Positions 9,501 to 23,066 of a DNA stretch of 64,000 nucleotides are shown piece after piece. The position numbers and the translations under genes are program-made. Under the pieces are notes generated by a model. The model was not told the DNA's origin. It did not search any database and worked only from the letters and a program-made list of their open reading frames with translations. The stretch's first letter is position 1. Each line of letters opens with the position of its first letter. The DNA lies in contig JAGTYA010000024.1 in the NCBI GenBank assembly GCA_024291935.2, positions 3,410,001-3,474,000 of the forward strand, read 5' to 3'. This DNA comes from Okapia johnstoni. Taxonomy: Eukaryota > Chordata > Mammalia > Artiodactyla > Giraffidae.

Positions 9501-11402
9501 GCCTGGATGCAAAGCCATGTCTCAGTAAGCAAGCAAAGGTAGCCTTCAAATGGGCCCGTTCTATTCCTGACCTGGCCACTCCAGGCAGGGAAGAACAGGC
9601 CACTGTTGATGAGCCCTGGGCCCACAGGGAAGGGGCCTGTGTCCTGGTGCATGGGGCTGAAGGCACGGACAGCACCCTGCTCATCACTTCACTGGCCCAA
9701 CTCATCCTAGACCCCTTGAGCCGAACCATGACTGGATTCCAGGAACTGATAGAGCGAGAGTGGATCCAGGTGAGTGGCCACCCAGCCCAGCCCTACCCCC
9801 CTCTATCCAGAAACCCCATTTCCTCATGCCCATCACTCTGCCCCCTCCCCAGGCTGGCCACCCCTTCCAGCTGCGCTGTGCTCACTCAGCCTTCTCCCAC
9901 GCCCGCCCCAAACACGAGGCACCCACCTTTCTCCTCTTCCTGGACTGCGTGTGGCAGCTGGGCCGCCAGTTCCCGCTGTCGCTGGAGTTTGGGGAGGGGA
10001 TGCTATTGGCGCTGTTTGATCACGCCTATGCCTCCCCTTTTGGCACCTTCCTGTGCAACAACGAAAAGGAGAGGTGAGCTAAGGGGGTGTCCGGGTGGGC
10101 CAGAGGGCAGGCACAAGACGGGGGCAGGTACCCACTTCCTTAGAAGACATCTTTGGGAATTCTTGGCGGTCCAGCGGTTAGGACTCAGCACTTTCACTGC
10201 TAGGGGCTGGGTTCAGTCCCTGGTCAGGGAACTAAGACCGCCCCTCCTCTCTCCCCTCCAAAAAGAAGGTATCTTTCCCTTTTGAGTTTCTCTTTTAGAA
10301 AAACCGTGTGTCCTCTCCTCTCCTGCCTCCAGATCTCACATGTTCCCCTAACTTCTCCAAAGCTAGGAGTGGGTCTACGATCAGTCCTTCAGACCTACCC
10401 ACCCTGTCCACAGCCAAGAACCATGCACTCCTAGCTTAAAAACGAGGACAAAGGGGGAAATTGCTGCCAAAATCATTTCTGGGGCTCTCTACCACTTTGC
10501 AGGGTTGATTCCAGTGAAGCAATGGATTTGAGGTTGAAAGCTGAGTCAAATTCTGGCTCATCATTCACCTGATAGATGATCAAAAGCAACCCTGAGTCTG
10601 TTTCATCAGTAGCAAGGAGGTGATCATGATAGTCACCATAATCTAGAGGTGGGCTATATATGTGTGTGAGAGGATTAGCTGAGTTAAAGCATAGAAAGTG
10701 CTTAACACTGTGCTTGGCACAGTGGGCACACAAGTGGTAGTTACTTTATTTGGTTGACTTGTTGCTCCCATTAGCCATCTTTCTTTCATCAGACTGAGAC
10801 AAGGGGAGGGAGGGTTCACTCCTCTCCAAGGAGGTAGAGATCATATATTTAGTTATCTTTTCTTGCCCAGTGGTCTCCCTACCCTGTTGTTTTCACTAAC
10901 TCTGCTTATCCAGGTTAGAAACTTTTTCTCTCTCCCCATCCTTCATATTCAGCTTTTCTTCTAACAATTTCTTATCTCAGTCCTTTCCCATCCAAGGCCC
11001 CTTCTTCTTCCCTAATCCAGTCCTAGGACTTTGCCTTGTTCCTGCTTTATTGTGAAGTGAGAACTCGAACACACTCCCTGTGGTCTGGGCTCAGTCAGCC
11101 AAAAGAGCAACGAAAGCTCCGGAACCCGCTCTACGTCCCCAACCCTCTGGCTATCTGGCCCTCAGCGGAGCCCCAGAGCCTGCGGCTGTGGCAAGGTGAT
11201 CCTCCTCCTCCTCCCTGGGGGAGTTCTCGCCTCTGCTCAGCTTCCTTACCTGTCCTCCTCCTCCTCAGGCCTGTTTCTGCGCGGGACCCATCCACCTGAG
11301 CCTTCAGAGGTAGCGTGGGAGAAGGTGTGGCAAATAGTGACAGATCAGGAGAAGACAGAAGGCTCTCAGCCAACAGGTTCAGCCTCTGAGCCTGGACCCT
11401 AA
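5477..11402 (+). CDS. MTMR9L: Myotubularin-related protein 9-like, catalytically inactive phosphatase
   Basis: Ten coding exons (5477-5661, 5841-5949, 6160-6285, 6401-6574, 7041-7267, 9283-9444, 9628-9769, 9853-10073, 11062-11195, 11269-11402) join in frame to 537 residues; human MTMR9 is about 549. Residues 1-100 form the PH-GRAM region (MEFAELI start, [13 protein letters not shown]) and the rest the myotubularin phosphatase fold ([19 protein letters not shown]-like [15 protein letters not shown]-like SMDRWL). The active-site CX5R loop reads HGAEGTDS, with Gly337 for Cys and Ser343 for Arg, so it cannot hydrolyse phosphoinositides. Dead family members act as partners of MTMR6/7/8. The C-terminal end is short and lacks most of the coiled coil of MTMR9. 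The exon 9 acceptor is weak (see findings). In human this locus is a pseudogene, so expression here is inferred, not shown. Confidence 0.85.
7522..7548. repeat. (CA)n microsatellite
   Basis: About thirteen uninterrupted CA units lie in intron 5 of MTMR9L. This is a likely length-polymorphic marker. Confidence 0.9.
7720..8400 (+). repeat. Ancient interspersed repeat split by a SINE
   Basis: The two halves (about 7720-7985 and 8205-8400) contain a GAAAGCTTCCCTGAGAATAGG motif, a GGACATTCCAGGTGGAAGGC motif and a TTTTATCCTAAAGGCAATGGG motif that recur in this order in an old mammalian repeat. I cannot name the family with confidence. A Bov-tA SINE separates them. Confidence 0.4.
7990..8200 (+). 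mobile_element. Bov-tA SINE
   Basis: Forward tRNA-derived head (GGTAAAGAACCAGTCTGCCA) followed by the BovB-derived tail motifs AGATCCCCTGGAGGAGGGCA, AACCCACTCCAGTAGTCTTG, GGGTCGCAAAGAGTCGGACA and TGACTGAGCAAC. It sits in MTMR9L intron 5. Confidence 0.9.
8456..8560 (+). repeat. Decayed minisatellite-like repeat, left part
   Basis: Units of roughly 35-40 bp share a TCAGACTGGTTCTCCCAAG / TTGGGAGTTTCCCAGGG-like core. Similar units reappear after the BovB copy at about 9040-9210. The similarity is weak and was judged by eye. Confidence 0.3.
8565..9012. mobile_element. BovB LINE copy with inverted 5' segment
   Basis: 8565-8849 is the reverse complement of the BovB 5' region; it matches, in reverse, the forward copy near 62655-62925 (for example CATTCTTTCTG, GCATATTGGACACC, TTGCCATTCCC). 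8850-9012 is the extreme BovB 3' end in forward orientation, from GACAGAGGATGAGATGG-like sequence to AACAACAACA. The middle of the element is missing. The inverted part has its consensus 5' end at the central junction, as twin-primed insertion predicts. Confidence 0.8.
9040..9210 (+). repeat. Decayed minisatellite-like repeat, right part
   Basis: Repeated units such as CAGATTAGGTGGGTTCTCCA and CAGATGGGCTCCTCTGAGGG resemble the units left of the BovB copy. The stretch ends shortly before MTMR9L exon 6. Confidence 0.3.
10155..10264 (+). mobile_element. CHR-type SINE in MTMR9L intron 8
   Basis: GGGAATTCTTGGCGGTCCAG, GGTTCAGTCCCTGGTCAGGG and AACTAAGACCG follow the CHR consensus. Imperfect direct repeats of 13 bp (AGAAGACATCTTT at 10142-10154, AGAAGGTATCTTT at 10265-10277, 11 of 13 identical) flank it as a target-site duplication. 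Confidence 0.8.
10505..10750 (-). repeat. MIR SINE
   Basis: The reverse MIR pattern is clear: AAATTCTGGCTCATCATT, GAGAGGATTAGCTGAGTTAA, AAAGTGCTTAACACTGTGCTTGGCACAGTGGG. It occupies MTMR9L intron 8. Confidence 0.7.
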
Positions 11403-11543
11403 GTACTGGTCCTTAGATGGTGGTTGAGATGTTCCTGGAACCTTTCCAGGCCCCTCAGCACCTCTGGATCTTGGAAGAGAGTGCCTACAACCCAGCCCAG
11501 ATCCACGTTTGAAGTATCCAAAGTGTAGGCGGAAGGTCCAAAT

Positions 11544-11549
11544 AATAAA
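11544..11549 (+). terminator. MTMR9L: MTMR9L poly(A) signal AATAAA
   Basis: A canonical AATAAA lies 142 bp after the MTMR9L stop. It faces the EIF3I signals on the other strand 76 bp away. Confidence 0.7.
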
Positions 11550-11624
11550 AGCATCCATGATTGGTATCAGCTGGCTGGGGTGTCACTGAGAAGGGAAAAT
11601 GATCAAATATCTGACCAGAAACCA

Positions 11625-11646
11625 TTTATTTCCAAACTAATTTATT
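11625..11646 (-). terminator. EIF3I: EIF3I poly(A) signals (two AATAAA)
   Basis: The plus strand shows tttatt at 11625-11630 and 11641-11646, giving two AATAAA hexamers on the EIF3I strand. The order (GAAATAAATTAGTTTGGAAA, then a second AATAAATGG) resembles the end of mammalian EIF3I mRNA as I remember it. Confidence 0.75.
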
Positions 11647-11697
11647 TCATAGAGTCCAAAAGCTTCTGTGACCCTGGCTCAGATGGAGATCCGGCTT

Positions 11698-11797
11698 CTT
11701 TGTGTGTGTACAGCCGCATGGCGAGGCTTGCAGATCACCCGTGCTCCCTGTAGTGGAAGCGCAGTCTCCTAACCACAGAACCGCCAGGGAATTCCCA
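11698..11797 (-). mobile_element. SINE inserted in the EIF3I 3' UTR, with target-site duplication
   Basis: On the minus strand the insert begins GGGAATTCCCTGGCGGTTCT and continues with the CHR-type body GGTTAGGAGACTGCGCTTCC and GGGAGCACGGGTGATC. Direct repeats GAGATCTGGCTT (11798-11809) and GAGATCCGGCTT (11686-11697), plus-strand reading, differ at one base. The insertion is only a few bases after the EIF3I stop codon. Confidence 0.85.
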
Positions 11798-11810
11798 GAG
11801 ATCTGGCTTA

Positions 11811-14800
11811 TTAAGCTTCAAACTCAAATTCAAAGTACTGTGGGTCGAAGTAGTGGATGCGGACGTAACCATCTTCACCGCCGCTGCTGTAGCTGGAAAG
11901 AGACAGCCAGGGCCCACTCAGAGGCCTGCCCTTTGGGAAGCAGGCCTGGGGGACAAGACGTGGGAAAGGAGCAGAGGTGGGCAAACCAGGGCTGGGCTCA
12001 GCTCCCTTCACCAGGCCCTACCTCTTGCCATCAGGATGGAAGGCGACACTATTGATAGGTCCGAAGTGACCCTTGACTCTTCCAAACTCTTCTTCAAAGG
12101 CCAAGTGGAAGAACCTAGAGGAGAAAGCAGGGTGGGAAGCAACAGTTCATTCAGTCTTCATCTCCTACCAAGACACGTCAAAGGGAACCATTCCCCAAAC
12201 AAAACTATAAAGCAGGGAAACTGGGATAAGGGGGAAATGAATGCAAACAAAACAAGATGAAGTTGGGAGAAGATTGGACCCAAATGTCTTCCTTACTATG
12301 TGCTGGGCAGTGCTCTTAAGAGCTTCACAACTATTAACTTATATATAATTTGCACAGTGTTATGAGGTAAGTATAATATCACTGTCCCCATTATATAGTC
12401 AAGGGTGATTGAGCACAGAGAACTCCAATGATGTGCAGGGCCCAGGAGTTCATGCTCTTAACTGCTGTATCAGACACTTGTCACAGGAGGGCCCCCAATC
12501 TGGCTGCACTCCCTGGCAGTCAATGAACTAAGGAAAGTTTCCTCAGTTATACGGTTTTTGGCCATCATGAGAGACACTTCAGGATGTTTCTGTTTGGAAG
12601 AGCTCCTTCCCCCTTTACCTGGCCTCGAACTTGCCAATCCTGGTGGAGGTGGTGGTTACATCCATGGCTTCCTGACCACCGCCCAGCACCACCTGAAGGG
12701 AAGAAACTCTAGATGGGCCCAAAGGGCAGGCAAGTCCATTTTCCGTTTCTTCCCCCAACCCTATAAGCCTTTAGTATCTCCTGCATCAGACTGGGAAGAT
12801 AGTAAGGGTAAGGAACAAACATCCCTCAGCCACCTCCTGCCCTACCCCTGGGGCTTCCCCATCATTCATCCTTGTTCCTGCTGAGATCTCCTCTCTGCCT
12901 GACACTATTTTCCCCCAAAGCTCTTTTCTTAATTGCTAGACAAATAACTAGATCCTGGAAACATTCTGAGTCTTTAGCAGGAAGCTCGGGTGGGTTTCCT
13001 TACATGATCGTAGTTGGGAGAGAGGGCAGCTGAGTTGACAGGTCGTTCTGTCCGGAAAGTCTTCTGGTGTTCAAGGGTTGTGGAGTCGAAGAGCTAGAGA
13101 GAGAAAGCAGGGGAGATGTCTGTAAAAGGAGTCTTCTTGGGGGAAGATGAGAGCCATGCGGGAGGGTGGGAACAGGCCCACCAGACCCCTTGCCCAGGCT
13201 CACCTTGGCAGTGTTGTCCTTGGATGCAGTGACGAACATGGTCATATCCCTGGATAACTGGATGTCATTGATCTGCCGGGAGTGCTCCTTAACATTCACC
13301 AGTACCTCGCCAGACTGCAGACAGAAGAGGGAGGCTCTGACCAGCTCCATTCCCACTACCCCAGGGTCAGCCAGGATTCTGGACTGTTTCTCGTCGCATG
13401 AAGGAGAGGGGAGGTCGGCTTGGGCCTGCCTTAGTATCCCGTGAATCAACATTTACTCCCACTACCAAGCCCAATCTGGCCCAAGTGTGCAGGTTTCATA
13501 AACACTGCTAGTCCACCTAGGAAAACACACACTTATGGTGACAAATGTACACACCTATTAATCATCATGTAACAGTAGAACAGTTCCCATTTAATCCTTC
13601 TTCCAAAAAATATTGAATGGCTACTATTTGCCAGAGGCAAAGGATGAGATGGTTAGATAGCCTCACTGACTCCCTGGACATGAATCTGAGCAAACGCTGG
13701 AAGACAGTGGAGAACAGAGGAGCCTGGCGTGCTGCAGTCCATGGTGTTGCAGAGAATTGGACACAACTTAGCGACTGAATAACAACAGCAAAACTATTTG
13801 CCAAGCATTGTGCTAAGCACTTAACAACACCTATTTTTTTTTTAATACTCACAACAACCCTATGAAATGGGTATTTTAACAGAATTTTAAAAGGAAGAAA
13901 CTATGGTTCAGACAGGTGGTGTGACTTGGGAGATCTCAAAACCAGCAAAAGGCAGAACCCACTGGCACCTCCTTCCCTCGCAAGGTCTTGGTCACAGTTC
14001 ATGAGGACCAGTGCTCATCCAGCCTTTTTTCAGGTCTTCTCAAAGGGCTCTTTCATTTGATTTCTGTTCCTACTTACAGAACCTGCTAGACTATGTAGAA
14101 CAAAGAGTTTTAGAGTCTGCCGTTAAAAGTACTTCTCTGTGGGAGCTCCCTGGTGGTCCAGGGGTTAGGAATCTATCTTACAATGCAGGGGATGTGGGTT
14201 TGATCCTTGGTCGGAAAACTAATATCCCACATGAAGACCGAGAGCCACAGCTAGAGTTCACACACTCTGGGGTGCCACCACCCAGACCCGATATAGCCAA
14301 TATAAAATCAATCAATAAATATTTTAAAAAATAAAGAGAAAAAAAAAAAAAAAATAAAGAGAAAACCTGATCATCTATAACCATTTGAAGAGTCCCTCCT
14401 GCCTAAGGGAAAATCACAGCTCCCTTATCTCTGGACCCGCAATCTAGTCCTGGTCCCCCTTCTCCAACACCACATTCCAGTGAGACCAAACTCCCATTCC
14501 TGAAGAATCTGCCTATCCCCTTAACTCTGTGCCTCCGCACACACTGCTCCTGTGTCTGTGGAATGAACCTCTCTTCTGGCTTGAAGCTCCATTTATTCTT
14601 CACAGGTTAATGTACATGCCACCTCCTCTGTGACAGAAGACACTTTCTGTACTTGGTTGGGACCGCAACAGTGGCACAGCTCACAACCTGATCCATGTGC
14701 CAGCCTGTCTCCCGGAGGGCAGGGCCCATGTCTAATTCCCTTCTTAGTCCTCAGAGTCTAGCATGGAGCCTGTCACTCAGTGGGGGTAGGGAAACACCTA

Positions 14801-17800
14801 ATTGTGATCACTGATAACATGTCCTGAGTACTCTATGACAAGTTTTTCAAACACCTGATGTCATCTGATCCTTGAAACATCTTACAGATAAACAGGCTCA
14901 GTGAAGTTATGTAATACAACCAAGATCACATACTTAGAAAATGGTGACCTTTGTGTGAATCTGGCCTTCACCCTTAACCCCCGGGCTCATCCTGCCTCTC
15001 AGAGAATCATTCTGATAGGTGTAGGCCTCACTCACATTGCTGGTGGTGGTTGAGTCGCTAAGTCATGTACAACTCTTGCAACCACAAGGACTGTAGCCCT
15101 GCCAGGCTCCTCTGTCCATGGGATTCTCCAGGCAAGAATACTGGAGTGGGTTGCCATTTCACCCACCTTACCTTGGCGCTATACTGGTTGAGCTCTCCAC
15201 CTTCGTGGCCTGCAATGATGCACTCTCCCAGAGGTCCCCAAACGGCACTGGTGATCTTGGAGTCGTTGCAAGGGATCCTCATGTAGGGCTCATTGCTGTC
15301 TGTGTGGGGCAGCACATGTCAGGCTCCAGGCTCTGGAGCTGTGCCCTTCACCTCAACCCCAGTCCTGTGTCCCAGCCCTGGCTCACCGATCTGGCTTGGA
15401 TCCCGCAGGTCAAAGAAGCTCACGAAGCACTGGTAGCCCATCTGCTTGTCTGTGGAGAACATGATGATGTTGCCCCCAAAATCAAAGCCACAGGTCCGGA
15501 CTGCTGAATTGGTCTTGAGCAGGGCCAGCTGCTTCCCTGGGAACAGGAAGAGTCTGGGTTAGTCCCTGCCCCTGCTGATTCTGGGAGGATGCTCTCTACC
15601 CCTGCCTATCATCACAACGCACTGTTCCTCCTACAATGGTGACTCTAAGCCCCCCACCCCATCTTCTTCCTCACTGCTGTGCTTTGGCTCAAGTCTTTTA
15701 ACTTCTCCACACAGTCCCTCCTCAGACACCCCACCACTGTGGCACTCACAACAGACTACACTGTATCTGTCTCCACCTCTGTGCAGAATGTGCTTCTCCA
15801 TAGCAAAGACCTGCTCTAATTTCTCTGCATGTCACCAGTGCCCAGCAAAGACCTGGGAGAGATCTGGGTGCCCAGAAAATATTTACTAAATGGAGCGGTT
15901 TAATAGGCTCTCCTGTCTTCTGTCTGTTCCTGCAATGCTCCCCACTGCTACCTGGGCTTGCTAAAGCTAAACATGCTTGGGGACTTCCCCAGCAGTGGTT
16001 AAGACTCTGCCTTCCAATGCAGGGGGTGTGGGTTTGATCCCTGGTCAGGGAACTAAGATCCCACTTGCCACAGGGTGTGGCCAAAAATTAAAAAAAAAAA
16101 AAAAGAATTAAACACACTCTTCCCTGCTCAGGGCCCTCCACAGCATGCCACATCCTACAGAACAAAGTCATGTTCCTGAGTTCACATTCAAGGCCTGTTC
16201 TGGCCCTAGCCTGCCTCAGCTTCTCCACTGCTGTCTATTTCATCCCCCAAGAAGCAGGAACTCCCACCAGTTCAGATGACTTGGACATGACACTCGCTGT
16301 GCTTTCACTCTCGCATGGGCCACAGCGATCACCTCTCATATGACACTTACTTTGGGAAACCTTCCCAGGCTGATCCCATCCCCATTTCAGGCCTTCAGTT
16401 GCCTCCCCCTTGGCTTTCACAGTGCACTGTCTACCTCTAACAAGCCTTATAGCTCACTGGAGTGCCTCTTTTCACCTCTGTCTTCCTTATTTTCTTGTCT
16501 CTTTTTCCCTAGACTGGGAACCATCCCTGGATTTATCTCTATTTCTCCAGAACCTGTTGGCCTCAATAAATACATTGTAGGTCCTCACTGTTTACTGAAA
16601 AAATGAAGGATCCAGGCTTACCTGTTTCACAGTCCCAGAGACGACAGCTGTTGTCAGCTGAGCCGGTGAGGACATGCTTGGTGTCCCCTGAAGAGGGTGT
16701 TAAGAAGCATGACAGAATTCACCTAAGCCCTTGTCCTCTTGGAAGGCCAACTGAATCATCTCCCTGTTCAGCACCAGAGAGCCTTCCTTCTCTTATCCTA
16801 ACCTCCTCATTGAGAACTGGAACCTGACCTAAATGTTCCCTGAACTAGTGAACAGACCAAGGAGTAGGAGGTAGGTAGCATCATTCTCCAGACCCCACCA
16901 GAGCATCCCAAACTCCCAGCTTCAAGTCAGCAGCTTCTCCATTGCTGGCAGACCCTGGGAGCACAGACTGAGAACAAAGATAAGGATACAGTCAGCATCC
17001 ACACACCACACAGCTCCAGTATGGCCCATGTAGGTGCCCAGTCTCTCACCATTCACAGAGTACCATACATTGACAATCTGGAGGATCAAGGACAATGTGA
17101 CAGGATGATAGGCATCGCAGGCAGAGCCATGGCCTATTTTGCCCCAGAAGCTTCTAGCCAGGCCAGATTCTGCCCTTCCCTACTCATCTTTTGGAGAAGA
17201 GCAGGTTGCTGGTAAAAAGACCAACTCCTGGATTCACCTCCTCCTTGCAAAAAAGTCTCCATCATACCAGCCTTTCCCCAGATTCCTAAACCCTTTGAGG
17301 AATAAAAAGTCAAGCTGAGTTTCAGCCTAGCAAAACAGTAGTGTTTTGATGTTCTGTCCAAATGGGAGCAGTTGGTAGGAGGGAAACCTGGGTTTCAGTC
17401 CCTGCTCTGCTACTATCTCACTGTATTATCTCAAAATTTGCGCTTCTCCTGTCTGAACTTCAGTCTTCCCATGTGTAAAATGGCCAGGACAATAATGCCT
17501 TTTTCAAAGGGTAGCTGTGAGACTCCAATAAAATAATGTCTAAGGAATTTAAAATGTAAGTGTCTAACATTAATATGGCACTCACAAACACTCCTTATTC
17601 AAGTAAGCTCCTTACTTGAATAATCTCATTTAATCCTAAAGACAACCCCACGAGGGAGGTACTATTGCTACCCATATTTTATAAAAAGGGGCACTTAAAG
17701 TTTATAATGGTTAAATGTAATGTTCAAAGTCACACTGCTAATGAACGCAGGACTCAGGATTCAAATCAGGTCTGTCTGGTTTCAGAGCCCCAACGTTTAG

Positions 17801-18513
17801 CCACTAGGGTTAACTTTCTCCATATGGAGGTGCCTCAAAAGGCAGTACTCAGAGGGGCTGTTTGCAGTGAGTGAGTGGCAGGAAGAGGAACGACTCAAAT
17901 GATACCAGGGACACCTTTAAGGCCTCTATCCCTCGCCGCCCCAGGATCAACTTGCCCCTTCTCCAGGGTCTGTTCCCCTATCCTTGTAGAATAGTTTTGT
18001 TCTTTCCCGGAATGAGCTGCTCTCTGCCCCAGGAGCAAGCTGACCCACGTCCCCGTCCCCTTTCCACAAGGTCCCTTGCTTTTCTTCTCCCTGGCTACTC
18101 CCTCCTCCTATCAACAATGGAGTCCTTTCCCACCTCGATAGGTGTAATGTTCTTGCCCTCCAAACCCCGGGATGATCTCTCCCTACTTCTCAGAATGGGG
18201 CACTCCTTGGTTCCTCTAGCAGCAAAACTAGCTTGTCCACCCTTCGCCCCGGCAGAATGAACTCGCCCGCTCCCGGGCCCCCTCCGCACGGTCCCGGCGG
18301 GCCCGCCCTTCGGCCGACGCTCACAGGGTCCTTGGCCACCGTGAAGAGGAGGTCTCCCTCGCGGTTGTACTTAATCTGAGTAATGGACCGCTCATGGCCC
18401 TGCAGCAGGATCGGCTTCTGTGGGGACAGGACGGCAGTGTCAGCGCCCAGAATTGGCACCTGCCCCAGCCCGGACCCCCACGGCAATACCTTTAACACAG
18501 GGGAACTTACCAT
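11811..18513 (-). CDS. EIF3I: Eukaryotic translation initiation factor 3 subunit I
   Basis: Eleven exons: ATG at 18511-18513, then 18325-18417, 16990-17077, 16622-16687, 15387-15536, 15172-15299, 13204-13314, 13004-13093, 12619-12692, 12022-12114 and 11811-11892. They join in frame to 325 residues, the length of human EIF3I. The protein is a seven-bladed WD40 propeller; repeats are recognisable at [24 protein letters not shown] (residues 8-31), [60 protein letters not shown] and [30 protein letters not shown]. It is a peripheral subunit of eIF3, bound with eIF3b and eIF3g, that helps bring the 43S complex to mRNA in the cytoplasm. The start Met is the last codon of exon 1. The gene shares a promoter region with TMEM234. 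Confidence 0.97.
12285..12450 (+). repeat. MIR SINE
   Basis: TTACTATGTGCTGGGCAGTG, GTGTTATGAGGTAAGTA and CACTGTCCCCATTATATAG follow the forward MIR consensus. It is intronic in EIF3I. Confidence 0.75.
13605..13960 (+). repeat. MIR SINE split by a BovB insertion
   Basis: The left piece ends in CTACTATTTGCCA; the right piece resumes ACTATTTGCCAAGCATTGTG and continues TAAGCACTTAACAAC, ACAACAACCCTATGAAATGG and GAAACTATGGTTCAGA. The BovB tail at 13634-13792 separates them. Confidence 0.7.
13634..13792 (+). mobile_element. BovB 3'-end insertion with target-site duplication
   Basis: Forward BovB 3' sequence from GATGAGATGGTTAGATAGCC to TTAGCGACTGAATAACAACA. An exact 11-bp repeat, ACTATTTGCCA, flanks it (13623-13633 and 13793-13803). 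Severely 5'-truncated; lies in EIF3I intron 6. Confidence 0.85.
14148..14356 (+). mobile_element. tRNA-derived ruminant SINE with A-rich tail
   Basis: GAGCTCCCTGGTGGTCCAGG, GTGGGTTTGATCCTTGGTCG and a long AAATAAAGAGAAAA(n) tail mark a CHR/Bov-tA-type SINE in EIF3I intron 6. Subfamily is not resolved. Confidence 0.7.
14790..14990 (+). repeat. MIR-like fragment
   Basis: ATGTCATCTGATCCTTGAAA, CTTACAGATAAACAGGCTCA and AACCAAGATCACATACTTAG follow the MIR order. Diverged. Confidence 0.5.
15045..15163 (-). mobile_element. Bov-tA SINE 3' part abutting an EIF3I splice donor
   Basis: The plus strand reads the reverse tail of Bov-tA: GAGTCGCTAAGTCATGTACA, ACTGTAGCCCTGCCAGGCTC, CATGGGATTCTCCAGGCAAG, GTGGGTTGCCATTTC. 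It ends only 8 bp from the donor of EIF3I exon 6 at 15170-15171. Confidence 0.85.
15978..16105 (+). mobile_element. CHR-type SINE
   Basis: GGGGACTTCCCCAGCAGTGG, GGTTTGATCCCTGGTCAGGG, AACTAAGATCCCACTTGCCA and a 14-A tail. It is in EIF3I intron 4. Confidence 0.85.
17375..17545 (-). repeat. MIR SINE
   Basis: Reverse MIR pattern: AACCTGGGTTTCAGTCCCTG, TGCTACTATCTCACTGT, CTGAACTTCAGTCTTCCCAT, GTAAAATGG, GGGTAGCTGTGAGACTC. It is in the second EIF3I intron. Confidence 0.7.
17570..17795 (+). repeat. MIR SINE
   Basis: Forward MIR pattern: AATAATCTCATTTAATCCTA, ACAACCCCACGAGGGAGGTA, GTCACACTGCTAATGAACGC, TCAAATCAGGTCTGTCTGG. It lies directly beside an oppositely oriented MIR. Confidence 0.75.
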
Positions 18514-22978
<4,465 letters not shown>

Positions 22979-23066
22979 GTGAACCAAGGCCATCTCCAGC
23001 TCTGCTATCTCCAGGAAACCCTTGGGCTATGAGATAGAGGCAGTGAGCCTGGGAATTAGCCCTCTC

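Noticed and set aside
9647..10285. 212-codon open frame on the plus strand
   Set aside because: It contains MTMR9L exon 7 but then reads through intron 7; the exon ends at a GTGAGT donor after 9769.
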